Positions 1-7,816 of a stretch of DNA of 64,000 bases are shown piece after piece. Source of the stretch: UBA2336 sp964419145 (GTDB taxonomy: Bacteria; Bacteroidota; Bacteroidia; Cytophagales; Cyclobacteriaceae); assembly GCA_964419145.1 (NCBI GenBank), contig CAYQOM010000004.1:62001-126000 (forward strand). Reading direction: 5' to 3'. The translations under genes were made by a program, and so were the position numbers. Every line of letters begins with the position of its first letter. Position 1 is the stretch's first letter. The notes under the pieces are model-generated. The model was not told the DNA's origin and did no database searches. It saw nothing but the letters and a program-made list of their open reading frames with translations.

Positions 1-32
1 AATTGAAGTTTCAACGGGTAACTATTTTCTCA

Positions 33-40
33 TATTTTTG
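33..40 (+). promoter_or_regulatory. candidate -7 element of the tetR gene
   Basis: TATTTTTG fits the Bacteroidota -7 consensus TAnnTTTG and lies 16 bases before the first possible ATG of the TetR gene. No well-spaced -33 TTG is visible, so this is a tentative call. Confidence 0.35.
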
Positions 41-56
41 ATTAGCAAAAAGTGAT

Positions 57-650
57 ATGGCAGAGGTCATGACAAATTTATCGAGGAAGGAGCAGGTCAT
101 TCGAATGGCAGCAGAGCTGTTTAAAGAGAAAGGCTACTCGGCTGCCTCCATGCGCGACCTGGCACAAAAGCTCGGCATCGAAGCGGCCAGCTTGTATTCA
201 CATATCAAATCTAAGGAGGAGATTCTGCGAACCCTGTGTTTCGACATGGCCGCGGAATTCCGGTCATCACTGTCTGAGGTAGAAAAGAAAAACGTTTCGG
301 CCAGCGAAAAGCTTCGGTTGGGTATTATCGGGCACGTAAAGGTTATGGCTAAAGACCTTACCGCGTCAGCAGTTTTTATGAATGAGCACCGCCACCTGAG
401 CCAGCCCTACCTGCGCGATTTTCTACTGTTAAGAATCAACTACATCAACCGGTTCAAAACCATCATCGAACAGGGCGTTTCCACTGGCGATTTCAAAAAG
501 GACATTGATACCAAACTAGCCGTGATGACACTGTTCTCCTCCCTCAACTGGATGCCCGCCTGGTTCAGTCCCGACAGCACCATTGAACCCGAAAAACTGG
601 GCCAGCAACTGGCCGACATGTTGATTGACGGCCTGAAACAAAAGGCTTAG
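57..650 (+). CDS. TetR-family transcriptional regulator, likely PaaR-type
   Basis: A 197-residue TetR-family repressor. The N-terminal helix-turn-helix is clear at about residues 12-58 (VIRMAAELFKEKGY, then SMRDLAQKLGI, then SLYSHIKSKEEIL). The rest is a helical ligand-binding domain of normal length. An alternative start is the ATG at 69, just before the conserved domain. It lies directly upstream of and parallel to paaA, and a 16-bp palindrome sits in the paaA promoter, so it probably represses the phenylacetate genes and is relieved by phenylacetyl-CoA, as known for PaaR of Thermus. That role is inferred from position and operator; other TetR ligands are possible. Confidence 0.8.
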   Translation: MAEVMTNLSRKEQVIRMAAELFKEKGYSAASMRDLAQKLGIEAASLYSHIKSKEEILRTLCFDMAAEFRSSLSEVEKKNVSASEKLRLGIIGHVKVMAKDLTASAVFMNEHRHLSQPYLRDFLLLRINYINRFKTIIEQGVSTGDFKKDIDTKLAVMTLFSSLNWMPAWFSPDSTIEPEKLGQQLADMLIDGLKQKA

Positions 651-655
651 CCCTG

Positions 656-685
656 TTGTTCTTCCACTAACAGTTGTTAGTTTTG
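656..685 (+). promoter_or_regulatory. promoter of the paaABCD operon
   Basis: TTG at 656-658, a 19-base spacer, and TAGTTTTG at 678-685 match the Bacteroidota sigma consensus TTG-N19-21-TAnnTTTG exactly. The initiating ATG of paaA follows 22 bases after the -7 element. Confidence 0.75.
666..681. promoter_or_regulatory. palindromic TetR/PaaR-like operator in the paa promoter
   Basis: ACTAACAGTTGTTAGT is a perfect 16-base palindrome; its core follows the form CNAAC-N4-GTTNG, close to the site described for Thermus PaaR (CNAACGNNCGTTNG). It fills the spacer between the -33 and -7 elements and overlaps the -7 element, so a bound repressor would block the polymerase. The neighbouring TetR gene is the obvious candidate ligand. 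Confidence 0.6.
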
Positions 686-707
686 TCACTACCAAAAAAC
701 ATTAGCC

Positions 708-1694
708 ATGTACGGAGGAGGAAACACGTTTGAAGGCATTAAGACCGATAGCCTGGCACAGGAAGATCCCGAAAAATTAGCCGAATTTGAAGCCCGCATT
801 GAGCGGGGTGAAAAAATAGAACCCACCGACTGGATGCCCCAGCTGTACCGCAAGCAGCTCATCCGCATGATTGAGCAACATGCACACAGTGAAATTATCG
901 GGGCATTACCGGAAGGCACCTGGATTACCCGTGCTCCCGGCTTTAAGCGCAAACTTGCCTTAATGGCGAAAGTTCAGGATGAAGTTGGCCATGCCCAGCT
1001 TTTATACAGTGCAGCCGAAACATTAGGTAAGTCGCGTGAGCAGATGATCACCGACCTGATTACCGGTAAATCAAAATATTCGAACATCTTCAACTACCCG
1101 GCTTTTACCTGGGCAGATTCTTGTTTTATCTCCTGGCTGGTGGATGCGGGAGCTATCGTAAACCAGTTGGCCAACGCTAAAGGAAGCTATGGCCCCTACT
1201 GCCGTGCGCTTGATCGCATTTGCGCAGAAGAATCATTCCATTTGAAGTACGGTCACCACTGCGTGATTTACCTGGCAACCGGTACACAAAAACAGCGCGA
1301 TATGTTTCAGGAAGCACTGAATCGTTGGTGGGCACCGATGATGCATTTCTTTGGCCCTTCCGATAAAATTTCAGCACACACCGAAGTGCTGATGAAGTGG
1401 AAAGTGAAGATGGCCTCAAACGATGATATGCGCAATCAGTTTCTGGATATGTACGTTCCCAAAATATGGGAACTTGGGTTTACCATACCCGATCCGAAGC
1501 TGAAAAAAAATACAGAAACCGGTCGCTGGGAATATACTGAACCCGATTGGGAAGAATTCAAGCGTGTGATCAATGGCGATGGCCCTTGCAATAAGGAGCG
1601 CCTCGAAGTAAGGCGTGTTGCGGAAGAACGTGGCCGTTGGGTACGCGAAGCATTAAAAACACCGCGCACGGCATACGTTACACCGTTGGCCTGA
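708..1694 (+). CDS. paaA: 1,2-phenylacetyl-CoA epoxidase, catalytic subunit A
   Basis: The catalytic, di-iron subunit of the PaaABCE ring-1,2-epoxidase, which converts phenylacetyl-CoA to its epoxide in the aerobic phenylacetate pathway. The 328 residues are the family's usual length. Ferritin-like iron-binding segments are visible: KVQDEVGHAQLLY near residue 90 and AEESFHLKYGHH near residue 175. It begins with MYGGGNTFEG, a typical PaaA start, right after a strong promoter, and is followed by paaB, paaC and paaD on the same strand, which makes the assignment secure. The electron-transfer subunit PaaE is not in the window. Confidence 0.95.
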   Translation: MYGGGNTFEGIKTDSLAQEDPEKLAEFEARIERGEKIEPTDWMPQLYRKQLIRMIEQHAHSEIIGALPEGTWITRAPGFKRKLALMAKVQDEVGHAQLLYSAAETLGKSREQMITDLITGKSKYSNIFNYPAFTWADSCFISWLVDAGAIVNQLANAKGSYGPYCRALDRICAEESFHLKYGHHCVIYLATGTQKQRDMFQEALNRWWAPMMHFFGPSDKISAHTEVLMKWKVKMASNDDMRNQFLDMYVPKIWELGFTIPDPKLKKNTETGRWEYTEPDWEEFKRVINGDGPCNKERLEVRRVAEERGRWVREALKTPRTAYVTPLA

Positions 1695-1744
1695 TTTGTT
1701 ATTGTGTAGCCGGTTCACTACCGGCTTTTGATTTTCTTATAAAC

Positions 1745-2356
1745 ATGAATTCACTCGACCCAAGAGTAAACCGATTACCCGCTGTTGGCCAACCCGGCCA
1801 GGCCGAACCGAAAGCTCCGCTCGATCAGTTTGGCACGTTTGAAGTGTTTGTGCAACCGAAAGAAGGAAAGCCCTTTCAGCACGAAGGGGCTGTGCATGCA
1901 CCAAACCTCGAGATGGCTTTTGTGCTGGCAAAAGAAACCTTCACCCGCAGGTTTCTGTGCGTATCGCTTTTCGTTGCCGATACCCGCCATGTATTTGTTT
2001 CACCCATGACAGAAGGAAACATAACCGTTTTCGATTTCATACACGATACACCTGAACAACCTGGAGCGAAATTGAGCTATGAAATTTTCATGCTGCCAAA
2101 ACGGGGTAAACAACACGTACACGTTGGAACCGTAATGGCGCGCACACCCAATGAAGCCATGAGTGAAGCCAAACGGGAGTTTCAAACCGACAAAGTGGTG
2201 TATAACATTTGGGCAATCCGTACTGACGACATCCGGTTTACCAAACCCGAAGAACAGGAATTATGGATGACACTGCCCGAAAAAAAATTCAGGGATGCAT
2301 CGAACTATAAAGGTGGAGATAAGTTGAAAGAATTTTTAGAACGTACTCAATCTTAG
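1745..2356 (+). CDS. paaB: 1,2-phenylacetyl-CoA epoxidase subunit B, duplicated form
   Basis: PaaB is a small structural subunit needed for the epoxidase complex. Here the protein is 203 residues, about twice the roughly 95 residues of the E. coli subunit. Two related units can be seen: residues about 29-85 (FGTFEVFVQPKEGKPF, later EMAFVLAKETFTRR) and about 110-165 (LSYEIFMLPKRGKQHVHVG, later NEAMSEAKREF). An in-frame open stretch runs upstream into paaA, but the ATG at 1745 is the natural start, 50 bases after the paaA stop. The gap to paaC is 3 bases. Whether the two copies form a pseudo-dimer is inference. Confidence 0.9.
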   Translation: MNSLDPRVNRLPAVGQPGQAEPKAPLDQFGTFEVFVQPKEGKPFQHEGAVHAPNLEMAFVLAKETFTRRFLCVSLFVADTRHVFVSPMTEGNITVFDFIHDTPEQPGAKLSYEIFMLPKRGKQHVHVGTVMARTPNEAMSEAKREFQTDKVVYNIWAIRTDDIRFTKPEEQELWMTLPEKKFRDASNYKGGDKLKEFLERTQS

Positions 2357-2359
2357 ATC

Positions 2360-3115
2360 ATGAACGAACTCGCCATAAAAGAACTGTTGTACAAAATGGC
2401 CGATGACCAGCTAATTCTAGGGCATCGCAATTCGGAATGGACCGGCTTTGGGCCACTACTGGAAGAAGATATTGCCTTCTCATCCATGGCGCAAGACAAA
2501 GTGGGGCAGAGTTATGCACTCTATACTATCCTTCATTCATTGGGCGAACAGGAACCCGATACAGTTGCCTTCACACGCAATGCCGAACAGTTTCATAACT
2601 CCATTTTTACCGAATTACCCAATGGCGAATACGACTTTAGTCTGATTCGTCACTTTTTATACGACACAGCCGAAATCATCCGGTTTGATATGTTGACCGA
2701 ATCTTCCTTTCAACCACTGGCTGAGTTGGCTGTAAAAGTAAGAGCAGAATTGCGGTATCATACCCTGCACGCCAATACCTGGGTAAAACAATTGGGCAGT
2801 GCTACTGAAGAAAGTGTAAGCCGTCTGCAAAAATCGTTGGAGTACGCACTTCCCTACGCATTGGGCATGTTTGAAGAATCTCCTTACGAACAAGAATTGA
2901 TTGATGCCGGTGTACTTGCCGGAGAAAAAAAGCTGCAGGAAAAATGGCTCGAGAAAATCAGTGCCATCATTAACGAAACACGACTCCAGTTACCGGACTT
3001 GGACACGGTTCAACCTGTATTGGGTGGAAGAATGGGAAAGCATAGTGAACACCTGCAACCCCTGTTAAATGAAATGAGCGAGGTGTTCCGGATTGACCCC
3101 ACAGCCGAGTGGTAA
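2360..3115 (+). CDS. paaC: 1,2-phenylacetyl-CoA epoxidase subunit C
   Basis: PaaC is the non-catalytic ferritin-like partner of PaaA in the epoxidase. The 251 residues match the family length, and the N-terminal half has the expected segments: LYKMADDQLILGHRNSEW, then EEDIAFSSMAQDKVGQSYALY, then YDFSLIRHFLYDTAEI. It starts 3 bases after the paaB stop, so it is translated as part of the paaABCD messenger. Confidence 0.95.
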   Translation: MNELAIKELLYKMADDQLILGHRNSEWTGFGPLLEEDIAFSSMAQDKVGQSYALYTILHSLGEQEPDTVAFTRNAEQFHNSIFTELPNGEYDFSLIRHFLYDTAEIIRFDMLTESSFQPLAELAVKVRAELRYHTLHANTWVKQLGSATEESVSRLQKSLEYALPYALGMFEESPYEQELIDAGVLAGEKKLQEKWLEKISAIINETRLQLPDLDTVQPVLGGRMGKHSEHLQPLLNEMSEVFRIDPTAEW

Positions 3116-3151
3116 CGGAACCCTTCAAACGTTGATTCAGTTGTTTTAGAT

Positions 3152-3637
3152 ATGATCCAATCATCCGAAGATATTTACACGTTGCTGGAAGAGGTAAAAG
3201 ACCCCGAGATACCAGTTTTGTCATTGGTGGATCTGGGCGTTATCACAAATGTTTCCATTGAAAACGACCAGGTAAATATTGAAATGACACCCACCTTTGT
3301 GGGTTGTCCGGCTCTGGATATGATGAAACAAGACGTGAAGGATGTGCTGGCAAGAAATGGCATGAACAACGTTTCCATTTCTGTCTCTTTTAAGGAGCCC
3401 TGGACATCCGATAAAATCTCTGAAAAAGGACGAAAAGCCCTCAAGCAGTTCGGTTTGGCTCCACCCCCGGTAGGTAAAAACCTTTTTTCCGATATTGACG
3501 TACTCGAACATGCCGCCTGCCCCCGATGCGGAGGTTCAAATACAACCCTTAAAAATCCGTTTGGCCCCACCCTGTGTCGGTCGATACACTATTGTGAGGA
3601 TTGCCGGGAAGCATTTGAACAGTTTAAGCCCTTATGA
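3152..3637 (+). CDS. paaD: phenylacetyl-CoA epoxidase maturation factor PaaD
   Basis: PaaD belongs to the MIP18/SufT-like family and helps assemble the epoxidase, probably by supplying iron or an Fe-S cluster. The N-terminal half has the DUF59 core (VKDPEIPVLSLVDLGVI, then TPTFVGCPALDMM). The C-terminal tail has the PaaD-specific cysteine cluster CPRCGGSN ... CRSIHYCEDC. Length 161 residues is normal. It is the last clear paa gene of the operon. Confidence 0.93.
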   Translation: MIQSSEDIYTLLEEVKDPEIPVLSLVDLGVITNVSIENDQVNIEMTPTFVGCPALDMMKQDVKDVLARNGMNNVSISVSFKEPWTSDKISEKGRKALKQFGLAPPPVGKNLFSDIDVLEHAACPRCGGSNTTLKNPFGPTLCRSIHYCEDCREAFEQFKPL

Positions 3638-3749
3638 GTAAGCGATTTAATTGAAAATTGACCATTTTAGCACGTTGCTGATAAATGTCACTTGGATAGC
3701 ATAAACCTTTACTTCGATAAGCCGTATTCGTACTTCAGGAGCATTTAAC

Positions 3750-4355
3750 ATGAACAAACATCATCACATCACCTGGATTTTCTTTAGCGGAGCACTGATT
3801 TTAGCAGGTTGCGACAATCCTAAAACCAGGGACATGGCAACCCATTTCACGCACGTTGACTCGCTAACAGAAGTTTACCTGGATTTACAGGACAGCCTGC
3901 ACACCGCCTGGAACCTGATGATTAATGATGACAATCAGAAAATAAAGGCTATGCAGAACTTGCTGCATGAACTGAAAATATCAGCTCAATTGGATCCCGA
4001 AAAGGCTGAATCATTAGATCATCGGATTGAACAGTTAAAGCGAATCCGGTACACCCCGAAAAGCATGTCGAACCCGGACCTTGTAGCCGAATACGATTTT
4101 GCTTCAAATTCTTTAGTCAATGAATTGATTTCATTATCAGAAGGGCACACTGCCTTTGCCTATAACACCACCATGCAGAATTTGGTAAATCAAATTCGAA
4201 AAGCAGAAGAAAGCATTGAACACTACCGTTCGGATTATGATGCAATTGTAGTGGTCTACAATAAATTTATTCTGGAAAACAAAGATCACATGCGGGAGAT
4301 TGACCACACCAGTAAGGTGGAAAAGAAACCCCAGTTTCAGATGGTCTCTGAATAA
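3750..4355 (+). CDS. putative lipoprotein, helical
   Basis: A 201-residue protein with a short hydrophobic signal segment ending in the lipobox LILAGC at about residues 16-21, so it is probably lipid-anchored. The mature part is mostly amphipathic helix; the stretch near residues 145-180 (NLVNQIRKAEESIEHYRSDYDAI, VVVYNKFI) faintly recalls LemA-type proteins, but this is not enough to assign it. It stands alone between paaD and alkB, 112 bases after paaD. Function unknown. Confidence 0.7.
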   Translation: MNKHHHITWIFFSGALILAGCDNPKTRDMATHFTHVDSLTEVYLDLQDSLHTAWNLMINDDNQKIKAMQNLLHELKISAQLDPEKAESLDHRIEQLKRIRYTPKSMSNPDLVAEYDFASNSLVNELISLSEGHTAFAYNTTMQNLVNQIRKAEESIEHYRSDYDAIVVVYNKFILENKDHMREIDHTSKVEKKPQFQMVSE

Positions 4356-4381
4356 TTTCCGTCTCTTTAAATTTCAAAAAT

Positions 4382-5494
4382 GTGTATTTTAGAGGTGTGA
4401 GACACCTCAAAAAAATCGGCTTTTTTACGGCATTCATTTTACCAACATTTGCGGTGGTGGGTTTTTATGCCGGTGGATGGTGGAATTACCTGGCCATTGC
4501 TTTTGCTTTTATCATCATACCGATCATCGATCAGCTTACAGGACTTGATACCACCAATATTCCTGATACGGAAGCTAAACGGGTGAGTGAAGAATATTAC
4601 TTTCGTTTCGTTACGTATGTGTGGACATACGTACAAGTTGCATTTGTTATCTGGTGTTGCTATGCCGTAACTACCGGAAACTTGCAATCCGGTTTCGAGT
4701 GGTTCGGTTTTGTGCTAAGCGTAGCATTGGTTACGGGAGGCATAGGCATTACCGTTGCCCACGAATTGGGACATAAAAATTCAGCATGGGAAAGATTTTA
4801 CGCCAAACTTTTATTGATGACTGTGTCATATATGCACTTCTATGTAGAGCACAACCGCGGCCATCACGTTTGGGTAGCCACACCACTTGATCCGGCTACA
4901 GCCAAAAAGAATGAAAACTTTTATCAATTCTGGTTTCGTTCGGTATTTGGTGGATACATTCACGCATGGAAACTAGAGAATGAGGTGATGAAGAAGAGAA
5001 GACTCCCTGCATTTCACTGGCAAAACACCATGATCGCGTTTACGATCCTGCCTATAATTTTTTGTGTGGCTATTACTGGTTTATTTTCAATGTGGATGGG
5101 TGAAGTTACCTGGACTATTCCTGTGTTTTTCTTTGCACAAAGTTTCCTTGCTTTTACCCTTCTGGAGTTAGTGAACTATGTAGAGCATTATGGAATCAGC
5201 CGGAGAGAGGTTGCACCCGGAAAGTATGAACGTGTAAATCCACTGCACTCATGGAACGCCAGTCATTTAATCAGCAATTTCTTCCTGTTCCAACTACAGC
5301 GCCATTCCGATCACCATGCTTATGCGGGAAAGCGATATCAAATTCTCAAACATTATGATGAAAGTCCGCAGTTACCATATGGATACCCAACCATGATTTT
5401 AATGGCGCTTGTTCCACCGCTGTGGTTTGCTCAAATGAATAGTCGATTAGAAGAATGGGTAACTAAAACTTACCAACAGGCTCCGGTGCTGTAA
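4382..5494 (+). CDS. alkB: alkane 1-monooxygenase, AlkB family
   Basis: An integral-membrane di-iron hydroxylase that converts medium- or long-chain n-alkanes to 1-alkanols using rubredoxin electrons. All histidine boxes are present: HELGHK near residue 126, EHNRGHH near 156, NYVEHYG near 262 and LQRHSDHHA near 301, with about six membrane segments. Length 370 fits the family. No ATG is available at the N-terminus: the start is GTG at 4382 or GTG at 4397. No rubredoxin gene is nearby. The last 32 bases overlap the 3' end of the convergent OmpA-like gene. Confidence 0.9.
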   Translation: MYFRGVRHLKKIGFFTAFILPTFAVVGFYAGGWWNYLAIAFAFIIIPIIDQLTGLDTTNIPDTEAKRVSEEYYFRFVTYVWTYVQVAFVIWCCYAVTTGNLQSGFEWFGFVLSVALVTGGIGITVAHELGHKNSAWERFYAKLLLMTVSYMHFYVEHNRGHHVWVATPLDPATAKKNENFYQFWFRSVFGGYIHAWKLENEVMKKRRLPAFHWQNTMIAFTILPIIFCVAITGLFSMWMGEVTWTIPVFFFAQSFLAFTLLELVNYVEHYGISRREVAPGKYERVNPLHSWNASHLISNFFLFQLQRHSDHHAYAGKRYQILKHYDESPQLPYGYPTMILMALVPPLWFAQMNSRLEEWVTKTYQQAPVL

Positions 5495-6587
5495 ACCGAA
5501 CCTCAACCCTGCGGTTGATCATTCGCGCTTCATCCGTTTTTTCAAGTACAATTGGCCTTGCTTTTCCGAATCCAAACGACTGAATGCGCTCCGGTTTAAT
5601 TCCCTTTGAAATAAAATAATCGGCAACACTTCGGGCACGATTACGCGATAGGGTAAGGTTGTACTCATCGGAGCCAATAAAATCAGTATGGCCAGATAAC
5701 CGTACATGAAACGTGGGATTGGTTTCCAGGAGATCCACCACCTGATTCAACTCTTTGAAAGAGGACTTCATCAACAGATAGCTATCAAATTCAAATTGAA
5801 TATTCTTCAAAATATAATCGTGATCCAGTTCTACATGCTCAGACGAGAATTCTGTACGTGAAGGTGTAATTGGGGGTACTGAATCAAGCGACTCAACGGA
5901 AACATCATCAATAAAATAATATGCACTATTTATCAACATATTACTTTTGCCAATTCGCTGCGGCAACCGTGTTGATTTGGTTTGCTCATTACTATAAAAA
6001 TTACCGATGGTTACGAAGCGCTCCCCACCGGTTGCTTTGAAGTCCATAACAGCATGCTCCCACGAACCGGTTGCAGGGGTTATTGCTGAATCGGCTTCGA
6101 CAGAAAGAATCGGCACAACATCAATGGGTTGATCATGGTCGTACGAAAGTTGCTCCGCTGAAAGGTGCAAGCCAATACGGTTAGCGGCATACACAGCATA
6201 GGAGGCCAGCTTGTAATAAAACTCCACCCGGTAGCGCGTTCCACTTCGCAATGGTTCCGCAAGTTCACATTGAATGTATTCCCGATAGTTATTATCATCG
6301 GTACGGCTCATCCACACATAAATGCCTATATACCCCTTTCCGGTTTTAGCATTTGATGATCCGGCCCAGTTATAGGGTACATCTGCCTCGCCCCAACTGC
6401 ATGCGTGAAATTGATCGGGTGTACCGCGCGTGGCAGAGATCCAACCCGGAACGATGAAATCTTTACGATCGGTACTGAAGCTATGCGGGCAACGAATGAG
6501 CTCTTCAAAGCTGGGATTAGGCACCAGGTTTTGTGCCCATGCTGAAAACGACATAAGCCATCCACCTAAAAGTGCCAGACGAATCAT
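5463..6587 (-). CDS. outer-membrane OmpA-family protein with N-terminal lectin-like domain
   Basis: A 374-residue exported protein. Signal peptide is residues 1-18 (ending AWAQ). The region of about residues 19-235 starts NLVPNPSFEE, a pattern typical of carbohydrate-binding-like jelly-roll modules in Bacteroidota. The C-terminal third (from about 255) is an OmpA/MotB domain, with FEFDSYLLM, LSGHTDFIGSDEYNLTLSRNRA and MINRRVEVRF, which binds peptidoglycan. The start ATG overlaps the stop of the LysM gene by 4 bases, so both are one operon and probably act on the cell wall. The 3' end overlaps alkB tail-to-tail. Confidence 0.85.
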   Translation of the reverse strand: MIRLALLGGWLMSFSAWAQNLVPNPSFEELIRCPHSFSTDRKDFIVPGWISATRGTPDQFHACSWGEADVPYNWAGSSNAKTGKGYIGIYVWMSRTDDNNYREYIQCELAEPLRSGTRYRVEFYYKLASYAVYAANRIGLHLSAEQLSYDHDQPIDVVPILSVEADSAITPATGSWEHAVMDFKATGGERFVTIGNFYSNEQTKSTRLPQRIGKSNMLINSAYYFIDDVSVESLDSVPPITPSRTEFSSEHVELDHDYILKNIQFEFDSYLLMKSSFKELNQVVDLLETNPTFHVRLSGHTDFIGSDEYNLTLSRNRARSVADYFISKGIKPERIQSFGFGKARPIVLEKTDEARMINRRVEVRFTAPEPVGKF

Positions 6588-7612
6588 TTGTAGTAGGTAA
6601 CTTCTACGCGAAAGCGGGGGTCAATGGCACCTAACCTGTCGTAGGCTGATTTGGAAACTTTAATGACCAGCTTATCCGTTAATGCCGTATCTGGAAGTTT
6701 ACCGATTACACGAACAAACACTTCACGGTTATTCATTTCATTGCGGATTTTTAAAATGGTTCCTACAGGTGCGGTGCGGTGCAACGCCAAATATTTTCGG
6801 TTACCCTCTGTTCCATCAATCAATTCGGCCAAACCGGATTCCTTAATCTCATCTTTATTGGTTACTGATTCAGATATAGTAACAACCGGTGGTTTTACCT
6901 GAGGCGTAACCTCAGTTTTTGTAACCGGCACTTCGGTAGTGACCGGAGTTTGTGTTGTTGTTTGTTGCGTTGTTTCAACAACCGGGTTGGTTTGAGTTTG
7001 AGAAGAACTATTGTAGATCGGTTGAGCTACAAAAAGCACTTGCCCGATACTTAATTCTTCAGAGGTCAGGTTATTCCAGGTCTTCAATTGATCTATCGTT
7101 GCACCATATTGGCGCGAAATACTGAACAGGGTTTCCTTTTGAGCCACGGTGTGAACGGTTTTAGCCGATTTCATTTCTACCGGCTGAACCTGAGGCATAC
7201 CGGGAATTGTGTTGGTGGCTTTGATCACCAACTCCTGACCAACTGCAAGCGAATTGTCGGGCAGGCTATTCCATTGCTTGATCTCATCAATGGTTACATT
7301 GTATTGTCGCGAAATAGAAAAAAGTGTCTCCTTTTCAGCAACCTTATGCACCGTAGCACCTTTCGGAGTTTTCTGGCGGGGAACATAGGGTACTTTAAGA
7401 ATCTGGCCAATTTCCAATCCCGCATCAGCGGTCTTGTTGAATTCCAGAATCTGCGTAACGGTTACACCATATCGCCTGGAGATACCATATAGGGTCTCCT
7501 TCTCTCCCACTTTATGGATGACAAATGTTTTTCCGTTGATGGTCTCAATCCCGATCGAATCTTGCGGGGGATTAAAAAATGAGAGACCGGTAATAATCAA
7601 AAATTTAATCAT
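6584..7612 (-). CDS. LysM-repeat protein with RlpA-like C-terminus
   Basis: A 342-residue exported peptidoglycan-binding protein. After a weak signal sequence there are three LysM repeats at about residues 31-74, 87-130 and 151-194, each with the pattern VHxVxxKETLxxISRxY and ending in GQxLxV. A Thr/Gln/Val-rich linker (about 200-245) leads to a C-terminal segment resembling the double-psi barrel of RlpA (APVGTILKIRN, then VRVIGKLP, then KLVIKVSKSAYDRLG). Probably binds or remodels the wall; no catalytic residue can be pointed out. It is first in a two-gene operon with the OmpA-like gene. Confidence 0.85.
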   Translation of the reverse strand: MIKFLIITGLSFFNPPQDSIGIETINGKTFVIHKVGEKETLYGISRRYGVTVTQILEFNKTADAGLEIGQILKVPYVPRQKTPKGATVHKVAEKETLFSISRQYNVTIDEIKQWNSLPDNSLAVGQELVIKATNTIPGMPQVQPVEMKSAKTVHTVAQKETLFSISRQYGATIDQLKTWNNLTSEELSIGQVLFVAQPIYNSSSQTQTNPVVETTQQTTTQTPVTTEVPVTKTEVTPQVKPPVVTISESVTNKDEIKESGLAELIDGTEGNRKYLALHRTAPVGTILKIRNEMNNREVFVRVIGKLPDTALTDKLVIKVSKSAYDRLGAIDPRFRVEVTYYK

Positions 7613-7661
7613 ACTACTCAGTAACGAACCTCCCGGTTACTTATTTTGATACCAAATTACA

Positions 7662-7669
7662 CAAACTTA
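7662..7669 (-). promoter_or_regulatory. candidate -7 element of the LysM/OmpA operon
   Basis: On the minus strand TAAGTTTG matches TAnnTTTG and lies about 50 bases before the LysM gene start. The -33 element is not clear. Confidence 0.35.
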
Positions 7670-7775
7670 AAGCCGTAAAAAAGGCTAAAACAGGTAAACC
7701 TTACCAATTCTGGTAACAAATAACCCGCCAAAAAAATGCCCGGATGCCCTATTCCGGTAAGGGTTGCTAAATGGC

Positions 7776-7783
7776 TAATTTTG
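7776..7783 (+). promoter_or_regulatory. candidate -7 element of nfeD
   Basis: TAATTTTG matches TAnnTTTG and ends 33 bases before the nfeD start codon, a normal distance. A properly spaced -33 TTG is not evident. Confidence 0.4.
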
Positions 7784-7816
7784 TGCGTATTTACCGTACT
7801 ATAACCATGAATTAAT

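Noticed and set aside
1637..1744. Longer N-terminus for PaaB beginning inside paaA
   Set aside because: The extension overlaps paaA, contains unlikely residues, and the ATG at 1745 starts right before the conserved domain.
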